A model generated the notes under the pieces. That model saw nothing but the letters and a program-made list of their open reading frames with translations, was not told the origin of the DNA and made no database searches. Below, in pieces: positions 36,101-43,161 of a DNA stretch of 64,000 nucleotides; position 1 is the first letter of the stretch, and the number at the start of each line of letters is the position of its first letter. Both the position numbers and the translations under genes were made by a program. This stretch comes from Allocoprococcus sp004560705 (lineage in GTDB: Bacteria; Bacillota; Clostridia; Lachnospirales; Lachnospiraceae), in assembly GCF_052065755.1 (NCBI RefSeq), contig NZ_JBQHTK010000013.1:11270-75269 (forward strand), given 5' to 3'.

Positions 36101-37274
36101 CCGGCGGGACAATCGTGTTTCCATTCACGGCTGTATAGGAAAGGTAGACATCCGCTGTATAGTTTGTGCCTTCCATCCACTCTGTCCAACTGCCATTCTC
36201 CACAGCGTATTGCCATTTATTCATATCCTTGTTGTATCTGACCTGGGCAATTGTTATCTTCACGCCATTGAGAAGAACATAAGCAGAATCATAAGCATAG
36301 CCGGAATGATTGATGCGATTGGCATATTGGCTCAGAGTGACACTTTCCAACTCAGAATATGTAGCAAGCGCGGTTTCGCTATTCCCTTCCAATATGCTAT
36401 TCTCGTTAGTGTCCACGTAGTGAAGGATTAGTTTATAGCTATCCTGCCATGTCACCGTAAAGGTTGAGAAGCTTTTCACTTCAAAGGCAGCGGCAACATC
36501 TGCTGTAGTCTCTGTACCGTTGTCCAATGCCTCCACCTGCCCGGTCTCCTGGGCGGCATCCGCTACCGTCTCTACCGTCACCGCACCGGCGGCCAGGGCG
36601 GACGACGCTTCCTCATCCGGCATCCGATGTGCTGTGTCTGTCTGCTCATGGTGCTGCACAGCCAGAGTATCCGCATTCGCCTCTTCCGGCAGCAGCCCCA
36701 TCGCGTTGATGCAGACATAGACGCTGCTCTCAGGTTCGATTTCCGCACCATCCACTGTAAAATGGATATCCAGTGCTGCAAATCCATCATATACGGTATC
36801 GGTCAGAGCCTGCTGTGCTGCTTCATAAGCTTCACTTCCCTGTTCCAGCAGTTCTGCCGTAAGCACCGCATTGTCCGGCAGTGCATCTTCAGAAGCATAT
36901 ACCATAACTCCAAACCGGTTGTCAGGGTCGATATAACTATAATTTGCATCATATCCATCAGGGATCTGAGCGCCTTCAGGCAGAACCATATTCAGATTTC
37001 CTTGCTCCGGAGCTTTCTCCGTACTCTGACATTCTTCACTGTGAATGTGCTCCTCCATCCCACAGGTCAGTTCCTCCGTCTGAAAGCAGGCATCGGTGTG
37101 AGTATGTTCTGGAATGTCGCACTGCTTCTCCATCGTGACAGCGGGCAAAATCAGCGCATATGTAGTACAGAACACCACGATTACCGCCAGACTTATTACA
37201 ACCTTATGCCACCACTTCTTACGTCGTCTCTCCTTCATATACTGATCCGCATTTTGAAGGACATCTTGTTTCAT
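33150..37274 (-). CDS. large LPXTG tip adhesin / fibro-slime domain pilin
   Basis: This 1374-residue surface protein has an N-terminal basic tail and hydrophobic helix (residues 24-46), a Cys/His motif near 53-83 (two H-T/H-S-C type repeats), a region with a fibro-slime/PA14-like core (MVFHFSGDDDVWVFVDNVLV near residue 800), two to three Cna-B-like domains (for example FSFELKFQVGANWKATDYT near 1240) and the sorting signal LPDTGGAGTVPYTTGG with helix and RRKEDSESF tail. Size and position as first structural gene match tip adhesins of class C pili. Its ligand cannot be inferred. Confidence 0.84.
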   Translation of the reverse strand: MKQDVLQNADQYMKERRRKKWWHKVVISLAVIVVFCTTYALILPAVTMEKQCDIPEHTHTDACFQTEELTCGMEEHIHSEECQSTEKAPEQGNLNMVLPEGAQIPDGYDANYSYIDPDNRFGVMVYASEDALPDNAVLTAELLEQGSEAYEAAQQALTDTVYDGFAALDIHFTVDGAEIEPESSVYVCINAMGLLPEEANADTLAVQHHEQTDTAHRMPDEEASSALAAGAVTVETVADAAQETGQVEALDNGTETTADVAAAFEVKSFSTFTVTWQDSYKLILHYVDTNENSILEGNSETALATYSELESVTLSQYANRINHSGYAYDSAYVLLNGVKITIAQVRYNKDMNKWQYAVENGSWTEWMEGTNYTADVYLSYTAVNGNTIVPPENNIYPIDAFNTYGDTTNVILLNPRLKSDDDITYNNIVNIGKFFGNNGFDYNDWNAYRIECRNGRYQVIQAGEASPDMGVQNQEAYLLLVKKTYAKQVGLYDPNADWPSPYDETQLDGDGDTVQINWMSGADVTQEKISTGKALAYFTFSPKNNTATASARDDDVAAVADSAIEFQLFDYSTKINRPSGSGDGDSWRSITPYFQFRGQQESNRNLQNGDRDNRYDEDGFTVNHATVERTLTDNYPFLDPNRNALGGAKSPEVTDENLPRSDRSLRYLFSSGDGAVTAYKPTNTILQKIGTHYYYNSAYNAVDYDINSKMFRVRNYVERNYSTSTYGSAQKYYDFLPFNYTDGQVVGTYLDDARAYNLESADVNYWFGMRMDVDFYQSRDGKLNGEEMVFHFSGDDDVWVFVDNVLVLDLGGTHGTVTGSINFATGEIKQYLDWNGVVGKEGVTSFSTTIKKCYEEAGKDPTGGWNGNIFADYTKHKLSFFYMERGCAVANCSIDFNLPILPEKSLQVAKTLTANADTDTDVVKHLENTMEYKFRVVKADANGNPTDRLLINEGDSYTLSGAGLTANETRTVGEGGYFTLKAGQMAEFTNMLARFGQNESVKKYVVQEVLPTGLTGQYNEVIYSVGSDTGTCKNDTTTADFTGYNSPGLDADAGNLVNYTNRVDTEKLSTLAITKTQVGSSLNGEPEYYYMKVLLGPDANSLVPISVGTTYYVGDNGTTRSVEQAGIIKIAAGETAKVKLLAGTYYKVEEVADGNGTPLTGREGYTPAYSDNASGTVTGVGNTVNITVTNTFSTGDLALTKIVKNTAGGSTDGEFSFELKFQVGANWKATDYTAAYTTTNSGQTHTGNVLSFTKQQDSYAVATVKLYHGEMVTITGLPAGAQVSIKETNADGYSVGWKINDKEVYGQTVTCDITGGNDSIASVICTNTTGYELPDTGGAGTVPYTTGGFLLLTGAAFLLLYIYISRRKEDSESF

Positions 37275-37314
37275 TCGTCACCACCATCCTCTCTATTTCA
37301 ACATTCGTACCTTA

Positions 37315-37527
37315 TCACTTTCCAAACCTAAACTCTTTTTTTCCAACCAATTCATCCAGACTGACCTGATACAAATTGGACAGCGTAATTAAGATTTTCA
37401 ATGATGGTTCTCTCACCCCTCTTTCATAATTTGACAACGCCTGACGGCTGATACCTACGGTCTTCGCAGTCTCTTCCATTGTCATACCTTTTTGCTTTCT
37501 CAACAATCTAAGCAAATCACCATTCAT
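37315..37527 (-). CDS. small XRE-family HTH regulator within the pilus locus
   Basis: This 70-residue protein is almost entirely a Cro/C1-type helix-turn-helix (KQKGMTMEETAKTVGISRQ to ALSNYERGVREPSLKIL). The start is set at the ATG after AGAGGAG. It lies between the signal peptidase and tip adhesin genes, so it would be expressed only when the invertible promoter drives the operon, allowing positive or negative feedback (inference). Confidence 0.82.
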   Translation of the reverse strand: MNGDLLRLLRKQKGMTMEETAKTVGISRQALSNYERGVREPSLKILITLSNLYQVSLDELVGKKEFRFGK

Positions 37528-37583
37528 ACTTTTTTCTCCTCTCTTGGCATTAATCATAATGATCTTTGTTTCAGAACTCTTAA

Positions 37584-38174
37584 CTAATTAAGTACTCCGA
37601 ATTCCGTTAACGGCCAGATGCGAAATACGATTCTTCCGACAATCTGTTCGTTTGCCACACAGCCCACACTAGTACTTCGTGAATCTACAGATGTAGATCT
37701 GTGATCCCCGATACAAAACCATCGGTTATCCGGTACCTGATACGGCAGATCAATATCGCAGTCTCCATAAGCTTTTTCTTTCAAATACGGTTCATCCAGA
37801 AGTTCGCCGTCTACATAAACGTTTCCTTCTTCATCAATATCCACCCACTGACCGGGGCCTGCAATACAGCGTTTTACCAGAATCTTATTTCCCAGATAAA
37901 AGGCGATCAGATCCCCCGCTTCAAAATCTGAGCCTTTTACGGAAACAACGATATTTCCTTCTGTCAATGTCGGCGTCATGGATGACCCGTAAATCTGGAG
38001 GACCGGCATCCAGATCGTCGCAACCAGAACGGCCACTGCAGCCACAACAATCAGTGAATAAATGGTACTTCTAAGTACCTGTTTCAATCTCTTCTTATAC
38101 CTTTCTCTTCCGAGTTCCGCTTTTAACTGTTCCACCGAAGGGAGTCCGGAAAATGAATCTATTCGTTCTTTCAT
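37584..38174 (-). CDS. signal peptidase I, pilus-associated
   Basis: This 196-residue type I signal peptidase has one N-terminal membrane helix (about residues 36-56), the catalytic serine in IYGSSMTPTL near 64 and the general-base lysine in KILVKRCIAGPG near 101, followed by FCIGDHRSTSVDSR near 153 (usual form GDN/GDH-x-x-x-S-x-D-S-R). Dedicated peptidases in pilus operons process or fold pilins. It overlaps the upstream 88-residue gene by 4 bp. Confidence 0.9.
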   Translation of the reverse strand: MKERIDSFSGLPSVEQLKAELGRERYKKRLKQVLRSTIYSLIVVAAVAVLVATIWMPVLQIYGSSMTPTLTEGNIVVSVKGSDFEAGDLIAFYLGNKILVKRCIAGPGQWVDIDEEGNVYVDGELLDEPYLKEKAYGDCDIDLPYQVPDNRWFCIGDHRSTSVDSRSTSVGCVANEQIVGRIVFRIWPLTEFGVLN

Positions 38175-38437
38175 TCTTTACGGCTTCCTTTCTCCGCCAT
38201 ACGCTGAACATTTCGCAAATACTGCTTCGCAGCTCTGTCAGCCGCTTCAAAAACTCCATTGATCTGTAATGCTGCCTCCGCGAGAGAACCGGCATTCTCT
38301 ATCGTAATCGCCCGGTTTCTAAGCTCTGTTTTTACCTTTTTCAGTTCGGCTTCCAGCTCCTCATTTCGTTCAATCTGCTGAATCAGCATTTCCAGAAGCT
38401 CTGCACGACTCAGCTTTCGCAATTCTTTATCTGTCAT
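38171..38437 (-). CDS. small coiled-coil protein of the pilus operon
   Basis: This 88-residue protein is helical and highly charged (ELRKLSRAELLEMLIQQIER at the N-terminus, then a coiled coil with E/K periodicity). I recall similar short proteins ahead of pilus-type signal peptidases in Lachnospiraceae, with no tested function. TTGGAGGAG precedes the ATG. It is the first conventional gene downstream of the invertible promoter. Confidence 0.65.
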   Translation of the reverse strand: MTDKELRKLSRAELLEMLIQQIERNEELEAELKKVKTELRNRAITIENAGSLAEAALQINGVFEAADRAAKQYLRNVQRMAEKGSRKE

Positions 38438-38458
38438 CTGACTCCTCCAACCCTCACC

Positions 38459-38662
38459 CTAACGACATTCAGTCAATAAATATGGGAAGCAGTAATTACT
38501 ATACAGCTCCCCAAAATACTCGTTATACAGCACAAAACAAATTACTGCTCTCTTTTCATGCTGAGTTTCAAATGCATCCATGCTGTATCCAACTACTACA
38601 TAATTTCCATTATGTAGTAGAGTAAATTCTTGATGATTGATACATATTAACTTTGTAAACAT
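38459..38662 (-). CDS. small ORF whose 5' end lies inside the invertible segment
   Basis: This 67-codon frame starts in the invertible segment, runs through the left inverted repeat (encoding EFTLLHNGNYVV) and continues in fixed DNA to MDAFETQHEKRA and a stop 21 bp before the next gene. The ribosome site is weak. In the inverted configuration the codon before the repeat becomes TAA, so the frame cannot be entered. It may be an orientation-specific leader peptide or a chance frame. Confidence 0.4.
   Translation of the reverse strand: MFTKLICINHQEFTLLHNGNYVVVGYSMDAFETQHEKRAVICFVLYNEYFGELYSNYCFPYLLTECR
38594..38628. repeat. left inverted repeat of the invertible promoter
   Basis: This 35-bp sequence is identical to the reverse complement of 38886-38920. 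Within it TACTACATAAT and ATTATGTAGTA flank TTCC, an 11-4-11 dyad suited to two tyrosine-recombinase protomers with an asymmetric crossover centre; GAGTAAATT extends it inward. Confidence 0.93.
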
Positions 38663-38885
38663 TTTGTTTCTTAAAAGTATATCATAAGGATATAAAAAAT
38701 CAAGTCAAATAGGAATAAAATTTTAAATTATTTTCAAATGGGCACAAAATATACATTTTATACGCAAATGTATAAAAATATCAAATAAAAATACGTGAAT
38801 TTATAGAAGATAAATTCATTTCAAAATAATTGGCGACTTTTCAATAAGCTGATTCAAGTTTTTTATCCAATAATTTATATCATAT
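38629..38885. promoter_or_regulatory. invertible segment carrying the pilus promoter
   Basis: The 257-bp AT-rich segment between perfect inverted repeats holds a minus-strand promoter: TTGACT (38703-38708), 16 bp, TATGAT (38681-38686). An overlapping choice is TTGATT (38698-38703), 16 bp, TATACT (38676-38681). It reads out through the left repeat to the pilus operon, so the assembled orientation is ON. Two perfect dyads upstream of it, 38750-38774 (TATACATTT arms) and 38796-38818 (TGAATTTAT arms), may bind regulators. No comparable promoter points the other way. Confidence 0.8.
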
Positions 38886-38920
38886 AATTTACTCTACTAC
38901 ATAATGGAAATTATGTAGTA
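38886..38920. repeat. right inverted repeat of the invertible promoter
   Basis: Perfect inverted copy of 38594-38628, ending 10 bp from the recombinase stop codon. Having both the recombination site and the recombinase side by side is the layout of fim-type switches. Confidence 0.93.
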
Positions 38921-38930
38921 TTTTTTATCT

Positions 38931-39503
38931 CTACACTACAAGCCCAAGCCGTTCAATCTTCTTCCGATGCTCTCCACTGGTAGTCATAATATAAATCCGG
39001 GTAGTATCAATGCTGCTATGCCCCAAAATATCCGCCAATTTTGCAATATCTTTCTCAATATTATAAAAAGTCCGTGCAAACAGCTTCCGCAGATTATGTG
39101 GAAATACTTTGCTTGCCACTACACCAGCCGCTTCACAGAGCGATTTCATCTGTGCCCAGATATTACTTCGATTCAGCGGATTCCCATTTCGAGTGATAAA
39201 GATTGCACCTGAAAAGATTCTCTTCTTCTTTGCATAATCCATTAACTTCCTGCGAAGTTTTCCGGGAAGCAAAATGGTTCTGTTCTTATTTTTACAGCTC
39301 ACATTCACAACTCCATCGCGTGCCGCTTCTACAGTAAAAAACCGCAGTTCTGATATTCGTATTCCTGTACTGCATATGGTTTCCAATATAAGATGAAGCT
39401 GTGGGCGATTATTAGCCGCTTGCAAAAGACGCCGATACTCCCCCTTGGTCAACTCTTTTTCTTCCGTACAATACGTGACTCGCTGCTGTTTGATATGTTT
39501 CAC
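38931..39503 (-). CDS. tyrosine recombinase (FimB/FimE-like invertase)
   Basis: This 190-residue recombinase consists of little more than the catalytic domain, the size of FimB/FimE. The R-H-R-H-Y residues are visible: CSTGIRISEL near residue 45 (Arg I), PHNLRKLFA near 138 (His and Arg II), ILGHSSIDTTRIYIM near 165 (His III and the Tyr nucleophile). The start is a GTG whose G-TGA overlaps the stop of an upstream mini-frame (MDGQNVR) that has its own GGGAGG, suggesting coupled translation. It almost surely flips the adjacent 257-bp segment. Confidence 0.9.
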   Translation of the reverse strand: MKHIKQQRVTYCTEEKELTKGEYRRLLQAANNRPQLHLILETICSTGIRISELRFFTVEAARDGVVNVSCKNKNRTILLPGKLRRKLMDYAKKKRIFSGAIFITRNGNPLNRSNIWAQMKSLCEAAGVVASKVFPHNLRKLFARTFYNIEKDIAKLADILGHSSIDTTRIYIMTTSGEHRKKIERLGLVV

Positions 39504-39542
39504 CTTACATTCTGACCATCCATTTTTCTCTTCCTCCCAAAA

Positions 39543-39608
39543 TCCATTTCAAATATCATACCTCTATTTTATCCATTTTCTCCGCCACGATGTATGATCT
39601 GAAATGGA
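39543..39608. repeat. inverted repeat upstream of the recombinase gene
   Basis: TCCATTTCA then ATCATAC on the left and GTATGAT then TGAAATGGA on the right are separated by about 30 bp. The dyad sits where the recombinase promoter should be and may be an operator or a recombinase binding site. Confidence 0.45.
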
Positions 39609-39654
39609 ATGCTGTCCTAAAACTATCTATTAACAAAGTAAATATAGACTTATA

Positions 39655-39694
39655 CAGAAAAACAGAGCGTCCTGCTGCTGCAAAACCCTCTGTT
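39655..39694 (-). terminator. terminator of the cyclophilin gene
   Basis: On the minus strand AACAGAG and CTCTGTT form a stem followed directly by TTTCTG, just after the cyclophilin stop. It insulates the recombinase from upstream transcription. Confidence 0.75.
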
Positions 39695-39711
39695 CCTTCT
39701 TCAACAATATT

Positions 39712-40386
39712 CTAATCAATTACTTTCACGCTTTCAATCACCGGCTGATCCTCCGCCGCAACGGTACCGTTCGCATCCTGCACTGGTGTATCCTTGCAAA
39801 TCTGATCCACGATCTCCATACCTTCTGTCACCGTTCCGAATCCAGCATACTCGCCATCCAGATACAGGCTGTCTGACTGCACAATAAAAAACTGGGAACT
39901 GGCGCTGTCATTCGCACTGGATCGCGCCATGGAAATGGTTCCCCTCACATGGGAAATATCGTTCTTCACTCCATTACCTTCGAATTCTCCTTTGATTTTC
40001 GTATCGGATCCTCCGGTCCCGTTTCCGTTTGGATCACCGCCCTGAATCATAAATCCATCAATAATTCTGTGGAATGTCAGTCCGTCGTAAAATCCGTCTT
40101 CGGCGAGTGTCATGAAATTCTCCACTGTAATCGGAGCCGTATCTGCATCCAGTTCCACCTTGATTGTTCCATAATCTTTTACATTAATCTCTACATGATG
40201 TTTTCCGGAAATCGCAGTTTTGTCTTCTGTTGCATCAGATTCCGTTTTTGCGGTTTCGGATTTTTCAGTTCCTGTTTTCTCTTCGCCCGAGGCATCTTTC
40301 TTGGCACCGCATCCTACTGTCAGGATACCCGCCACAAGAGCCACACTCAATAAGCGAATCCATTTTCTTTTCTTCATCCATTTCAT
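39712..40386 (-). CDS. lipoprotein peptidyl-prolyl cis-trans isomerase (cyclophilin type)
   Basis: This 224-residue exported foldase has a lipobox ILTVGCGA at about residues 21-28, an acidic Ser/Thr/Lys linker to residue 60, and a cyclophilin domain with VENFMTLAEDGFYDGLTFHR (active-site Phe-His-Arg) near 97, GFMIQGGDPNGNG near 118, FFIVQSDS near 162 and GFGTVTEGM near 178. It probably assists folding of secreted proteins at the outer membrane face. It overlaps the membrane protein gene upstream by 4 bp. Confidence 0.9.
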   Translation of the reverse strand: MKWMKKRKWIRLLSVALVAGILTVGCGAKKDASGEEKTGTEKSETAKTESDATEDKTAISGKHHVEINVKDYGTIKVELDADTAPITVENFMTLAEDGFYDGLTFHRIIDGFMIQGGDPNGNGTGGSDTKIKGEFEGNGVKNDISHVRGTISMARSSANDSASSQFFIVQSDSLYLDGEYAGFGTVTEGMEIVDQICKDTPVQDANGTVAAEDQPVIESVKVID

Positions 40387-41264
40387 TCTGACTTTTGCTC
40401 CTTTTTCGTTTCTTCTATTTTCACCTGTTCCTTATCTAATTCGCTTTCTTCCACAATTTTAAGGAAATCACGCTCTTTCTTTTTCAAGGTTGGTATAAAA
40501 CGTGCTGCCACTTTTCCTTGCCCTTTCTTCTTCATATAAAAATATCCGATAATAGCAAAAATGACTGCACCAATAAAATTCACAAACAAGTCTTCCATAG
40601 TATCATGAAGCCCGATATCCAGATAACCGCCAAGCCCCAGACTCTGACCATTCACTGCAACATCTGTGATTCCCTTTATGGTCGTCGGTACATTTCCGCC
40701 ATTTGGATCGAGCATTACGGAGCTAATCGTGTGAATAATCGTATCTTTCTGCATATCGAATCCGAAAAAGGAATCCATTGTATATTCAAAGAATTCCCAC
40801 AAGACTCCGACCGTCATCGAAAAACTAAAAGCCACAACTGACATAAAAGCCGGGGAGAGCTCAAACTTTAATTTTTCTTCCCGGTTCAGGATATCCACCA
40901 GAGAGAATCCGATCGCTGCCATCAAAAAACCATTCAGCGTATGTAAGATCATATCCCAATTTGCAATTTTGATGTAATATTCCTGAATTTCTCCCAAAAT
41001 CTCCGCCGCAAAGATAAACAGCAGAATGATGATCTCCAACGTTGTGGGCAGCTCGATCTTAAGCTGAAGCTGGATCAGGCTCGGCACCACCAGCAAAAAC
41101 AGCGTCAGTATGCACAGAAACACATTTTCATAATTCCGATTTAAGATCTGCAAAACCATACAGATGATTACAAGTGCACGTAACACCATATAAACAATAA
41201 AAGAACTTCTGTGTTCCCGAAGCTCCATTTCCAGTGCCTTTTTAATCCGTTCTGATTTTTTCAT
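40383..41264 (-). CDS. polytopic membrane protein (YjdF/DUF2238-like)
   Basis: This 293-residue protein has about seven hydrophobic helices and a charged C-terminal tail (KVEESEL/KIEETKKEQ type). The segment NWDMILHTLNGFLMAAIGFS resembles the D-x-x-x-H-x-x-x-G-x-x-x-A motif of DUF2238/YjdF proteins, whose function is unknown. The start is taken at the ATG eight bases after GGAAGGG; longer frames run into the tRNA-Gly gene. It is cotranscribed with the cyclophilin lipoprotein. Confidence 0.65.
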   Translation of the reverse strand: MKKSERIKKALEMELREHRSSFIVYMVLRALVIICMVLQILNRNYENVFLCILTLFLLVVPSLIQLQLKIELPTTLEIIILLFIFAAEILGEIQEYYIKIANWDMILHTLNGFLMAAIGFSLVDILNREEKLKFELSPAFMSVVAFSFSMTVGVLWEFFEYTMDSFFGFDMQKDTIIHTISSVMLDPNGGNVPTTIKGITDVAVNGQSLGLGGYLDIGLHDTMEDLFVNFIGAVIFAIIGYFYMKKKGQGKVAARFIPTLKKKERDFLKIVEESELDKEQVKIEETKKEQKSE

Positions 41265-41360
41265 TCGCATTTCCCTTCCGAGGATGCCCCCAACTTTCTC
41301 CATCAGCAAACAGCGTATTTCTATTGTTTCCTCTTGTTTCCCAAAAAAGGGTATCAAAAA

Positions 41361-41431
41361 AGCGGGTGATGGGAATCGAACCCACGTATCCAGCTTGGAA
41401 GGCTGGTGTTCTACCATTGAACTACACCCGC
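41361..41431 (-). tRNA. tRNA-Gly (anticodon TCC)
   Basis: The 71-nt cloverleaf has acceptor GCGGGTG/CACCCGC, D arm GTTCAATGGTAGAAC, anticodon loop CTTCCAA (TCC) and T arm with GTTCGAATC; CCA is not encoded. It sits alone between a membrane protein and a MATE pump. Confidence 0.96.
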
Positions 41432-41573
41432 ATGACTCTTATTATTATAGTGAACAGCTATCATTTTGTCAAGTACTTTTTTTATCGTTCTTTATTTCTT
41501 GACCAGTTGCTGTTCCTAATTGCTTGTATATAATACCAAACAGCAACTGGTTTTGTCAAGCTTTTATTTCAAT

Positions 41574-42920
41574 TTATTCATCAATTTCTTCCCTCGGTAT
41601 CCATTTCGCCTTCCAGGCATAAAGAACCATCAGTGATGCTCCGATGATCCATGAGATTGGATATGCCATAAAGATCCATTTCATCTCACCAAATCTGGGT
41701 ACTGTAACGTTCAGCCAGATGATCCGGTAAATGCAAAGCGAAAAAATGATAATAAACATCGGTGGCAGTGTTTTTCCTGTTCCGCGGATGGATCCTGCCA
41801 GAATCTGCATAATCGCAAGTATAAAATAGAATGGGCAGAAAAACCGCAGAATATATACACCCAGTTCCACCACATGCGGATCGTCCACAAAAATATGCAG
41901 GATGTTCCCTCCGAAGAGAAACAACAGAGTTCCCGAACACAGCGAGTAAATGACTCCCATGCTTACGGATACCAGAACGCCTTTCTTCACCCGGTCATAG
42001 CGTTTAGCCCCTACATTCTGTCCGGCAAATGTTGTCGCCGCCATTCCGAAGCTTAGCACCGGAAGGATATTGAATCCGTCAATCTTAATGTACGCCGCAA
42101 ATGCCGCCATCAGATCCGCCCCAAAGCGGTTCACATTTGCCTGAATCACAACATTGGAAAAAGAAATTACCATATTCTGAATTCCAGCCGGGATGCCGAT
42201 CCGAATGATTCTGGCGGCCATAATCTTATCCAACCGGATGCTCCTCAGTTTTAAACGATACAGATCCTTACTTTTCATCAAGTACTGCAGAATACATACA
42301 CAGGAAATAAACTGCGCAATATCTGTAGCAAGTGCTACCCCTTCTACACCCATATGAAATACAACTACAAAAATCCAGTCCAGAACAATGTTGGATCCGG
42401 CAGCAATCATCAGATACTGCAATGCTTTTGCCGAATTTCCCACCGCATTCAGAATTCCTGCGGCATAATTATAAACGACGGAAAACAGCATTCCACCAAA
42501 AAAAATCCGCATATAAAGCACCGCCTGCGGCAGCACTTCCTTTGGTGTTCCCATCCAGTTCAGAAATATCGGAGCTGCCGATATGCCAATCGCCATCATG
42601 ATAAGTCCGAAAATAATTGCGATTGCAACAGTTGTGTGAACAGCTTTCTCTACTCCTCTCTCATCTTTGGCACCATATTGCTGCGCGATCACAACTCCCG
42701 CACCCACAGATGCCCCAATACAAAATGCCAGCAACAGATCGATCAATGCACCACAGGCCCCGACTGCCGCGAGTGCATGCTTTCCTATATAATTTCCTAC
42801 GATAATAGAATCGACCGTGTTATAAAGCTGCTGAAATAGATTTCCCAGAATCAACGGTACTGCAAATCGGATCAATTGGCGCCAGATACTTCCTTCTGTC
42901 ATTGATGTCGACTTTTCCAC
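41574..42920 (-). CDS. MATE family efflux transporter
   Basis: This 448-residue inner-membrane protein has about twelve helices in two homologous halves. Family features are PLILGNLFQQLYNTVDSIIVG at the N-terminus and the GMAATTFAGQNVGAKRYDR segment at the start of the second half. MATE pumps export drugs or metabolites using Na+ or H+. The start follows a short purine-rich site. It is not in an obvious operon; no local regulator is seen. Confidence 0.9.
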   Translation of the reverse strand: MEKSTSMTEGSIWRQLIRFAVPLILGNLFQQLYNTVDSIIVGNYIGKHALAAVGACGALIDLLLAFCIGASVGAGVVIAQQYGAKDERGVEKAVHTTVAIAIIFGLIMMAIGISAAPIFLNWMGTPKEVLPQAVLYMRIFFGGMLFSVVYNYAAGILNAVGNSAKALQYLMIAAGSNIVLDWIFVVVFHMGVEGVALATDIAQFISCVCILQYLMKSKDLYRLKLRSIRLDKIMAARIIRIGIPAGIQNMVISFSNVVIQANVNRFGADLMAAFAAYIKIDGFNILPVLSFGMAATTFAGQNVGAKRYDRVKKGVLVSVSMGVIYSLCSGTLLFLFGGNILHIFVDDPHVVELGVYILRFFCPFYFILAIMQILAGSIRGTGKTLPPMFIIIFSLCIYRIIWLNVTVPRFGEMKWIFMAYPISWIIGASLMVLYAWKAKWIPREEIDE

Positions 42921-43056
42921 CTTTCTTCCCCCTCTCCATACAATTCTCCTCTAAGACTTCCTCTCCCAGTATAACGAATCCTTCCGCATCACGCAACCTT
43001 CTTCTCTCTTCTTCTGTCTTTCCCTGTAGCCATCTTCTGTATTCTTTTTGATTCAT
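42820..43056 (-). CDS. possible small protein overlapping the MATE gene start
   Basis: A 78-codon frame begins MNQKEYRRWLQGKTEEERRR, has coding-like charged helix composition up to about residue 50, and then runs 101 bases into the MATE gene in another frame. No good ribosome site precedes it. It could be a real small gene, an upstream remnant, or chance. I list it because 42921-43056 would otherwise be empty. Confidence 0.3.
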   Translation of the reverse strand: MNQKEYRRWLQGKTEEERRRLRDAEGFVILGEEVLEENCMERGKKGGKVDINDRRKYLAPIDPICSTVDSGKSISAAL

Positions 43057-43161
43057 TCATTGTATTGCATTTTTCCAAATGCTATAATAACAATGCCGGA
43101 GCAAATTTGCTCCAAATGTCTGAAAAGAATGAAAATGAAAAACTTCAGGAGGTACAAAAGA

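Noticed and set aside
38594..38920. Reading the two inverted repeats as terminal repeats of an insertion sequence
   Set aside because: The enclosed 257 bp holds a promoter and no transposase, there are no target duplications visible, and a tyrosine recombinase lies outside the repeats; an invertible segment fits better.
43048..43161. Longer proline iminopeptidase start
   Set aside because: The clear AGGAGG-ATG at 43147-43164 marks the start and the extension has no family similarity.
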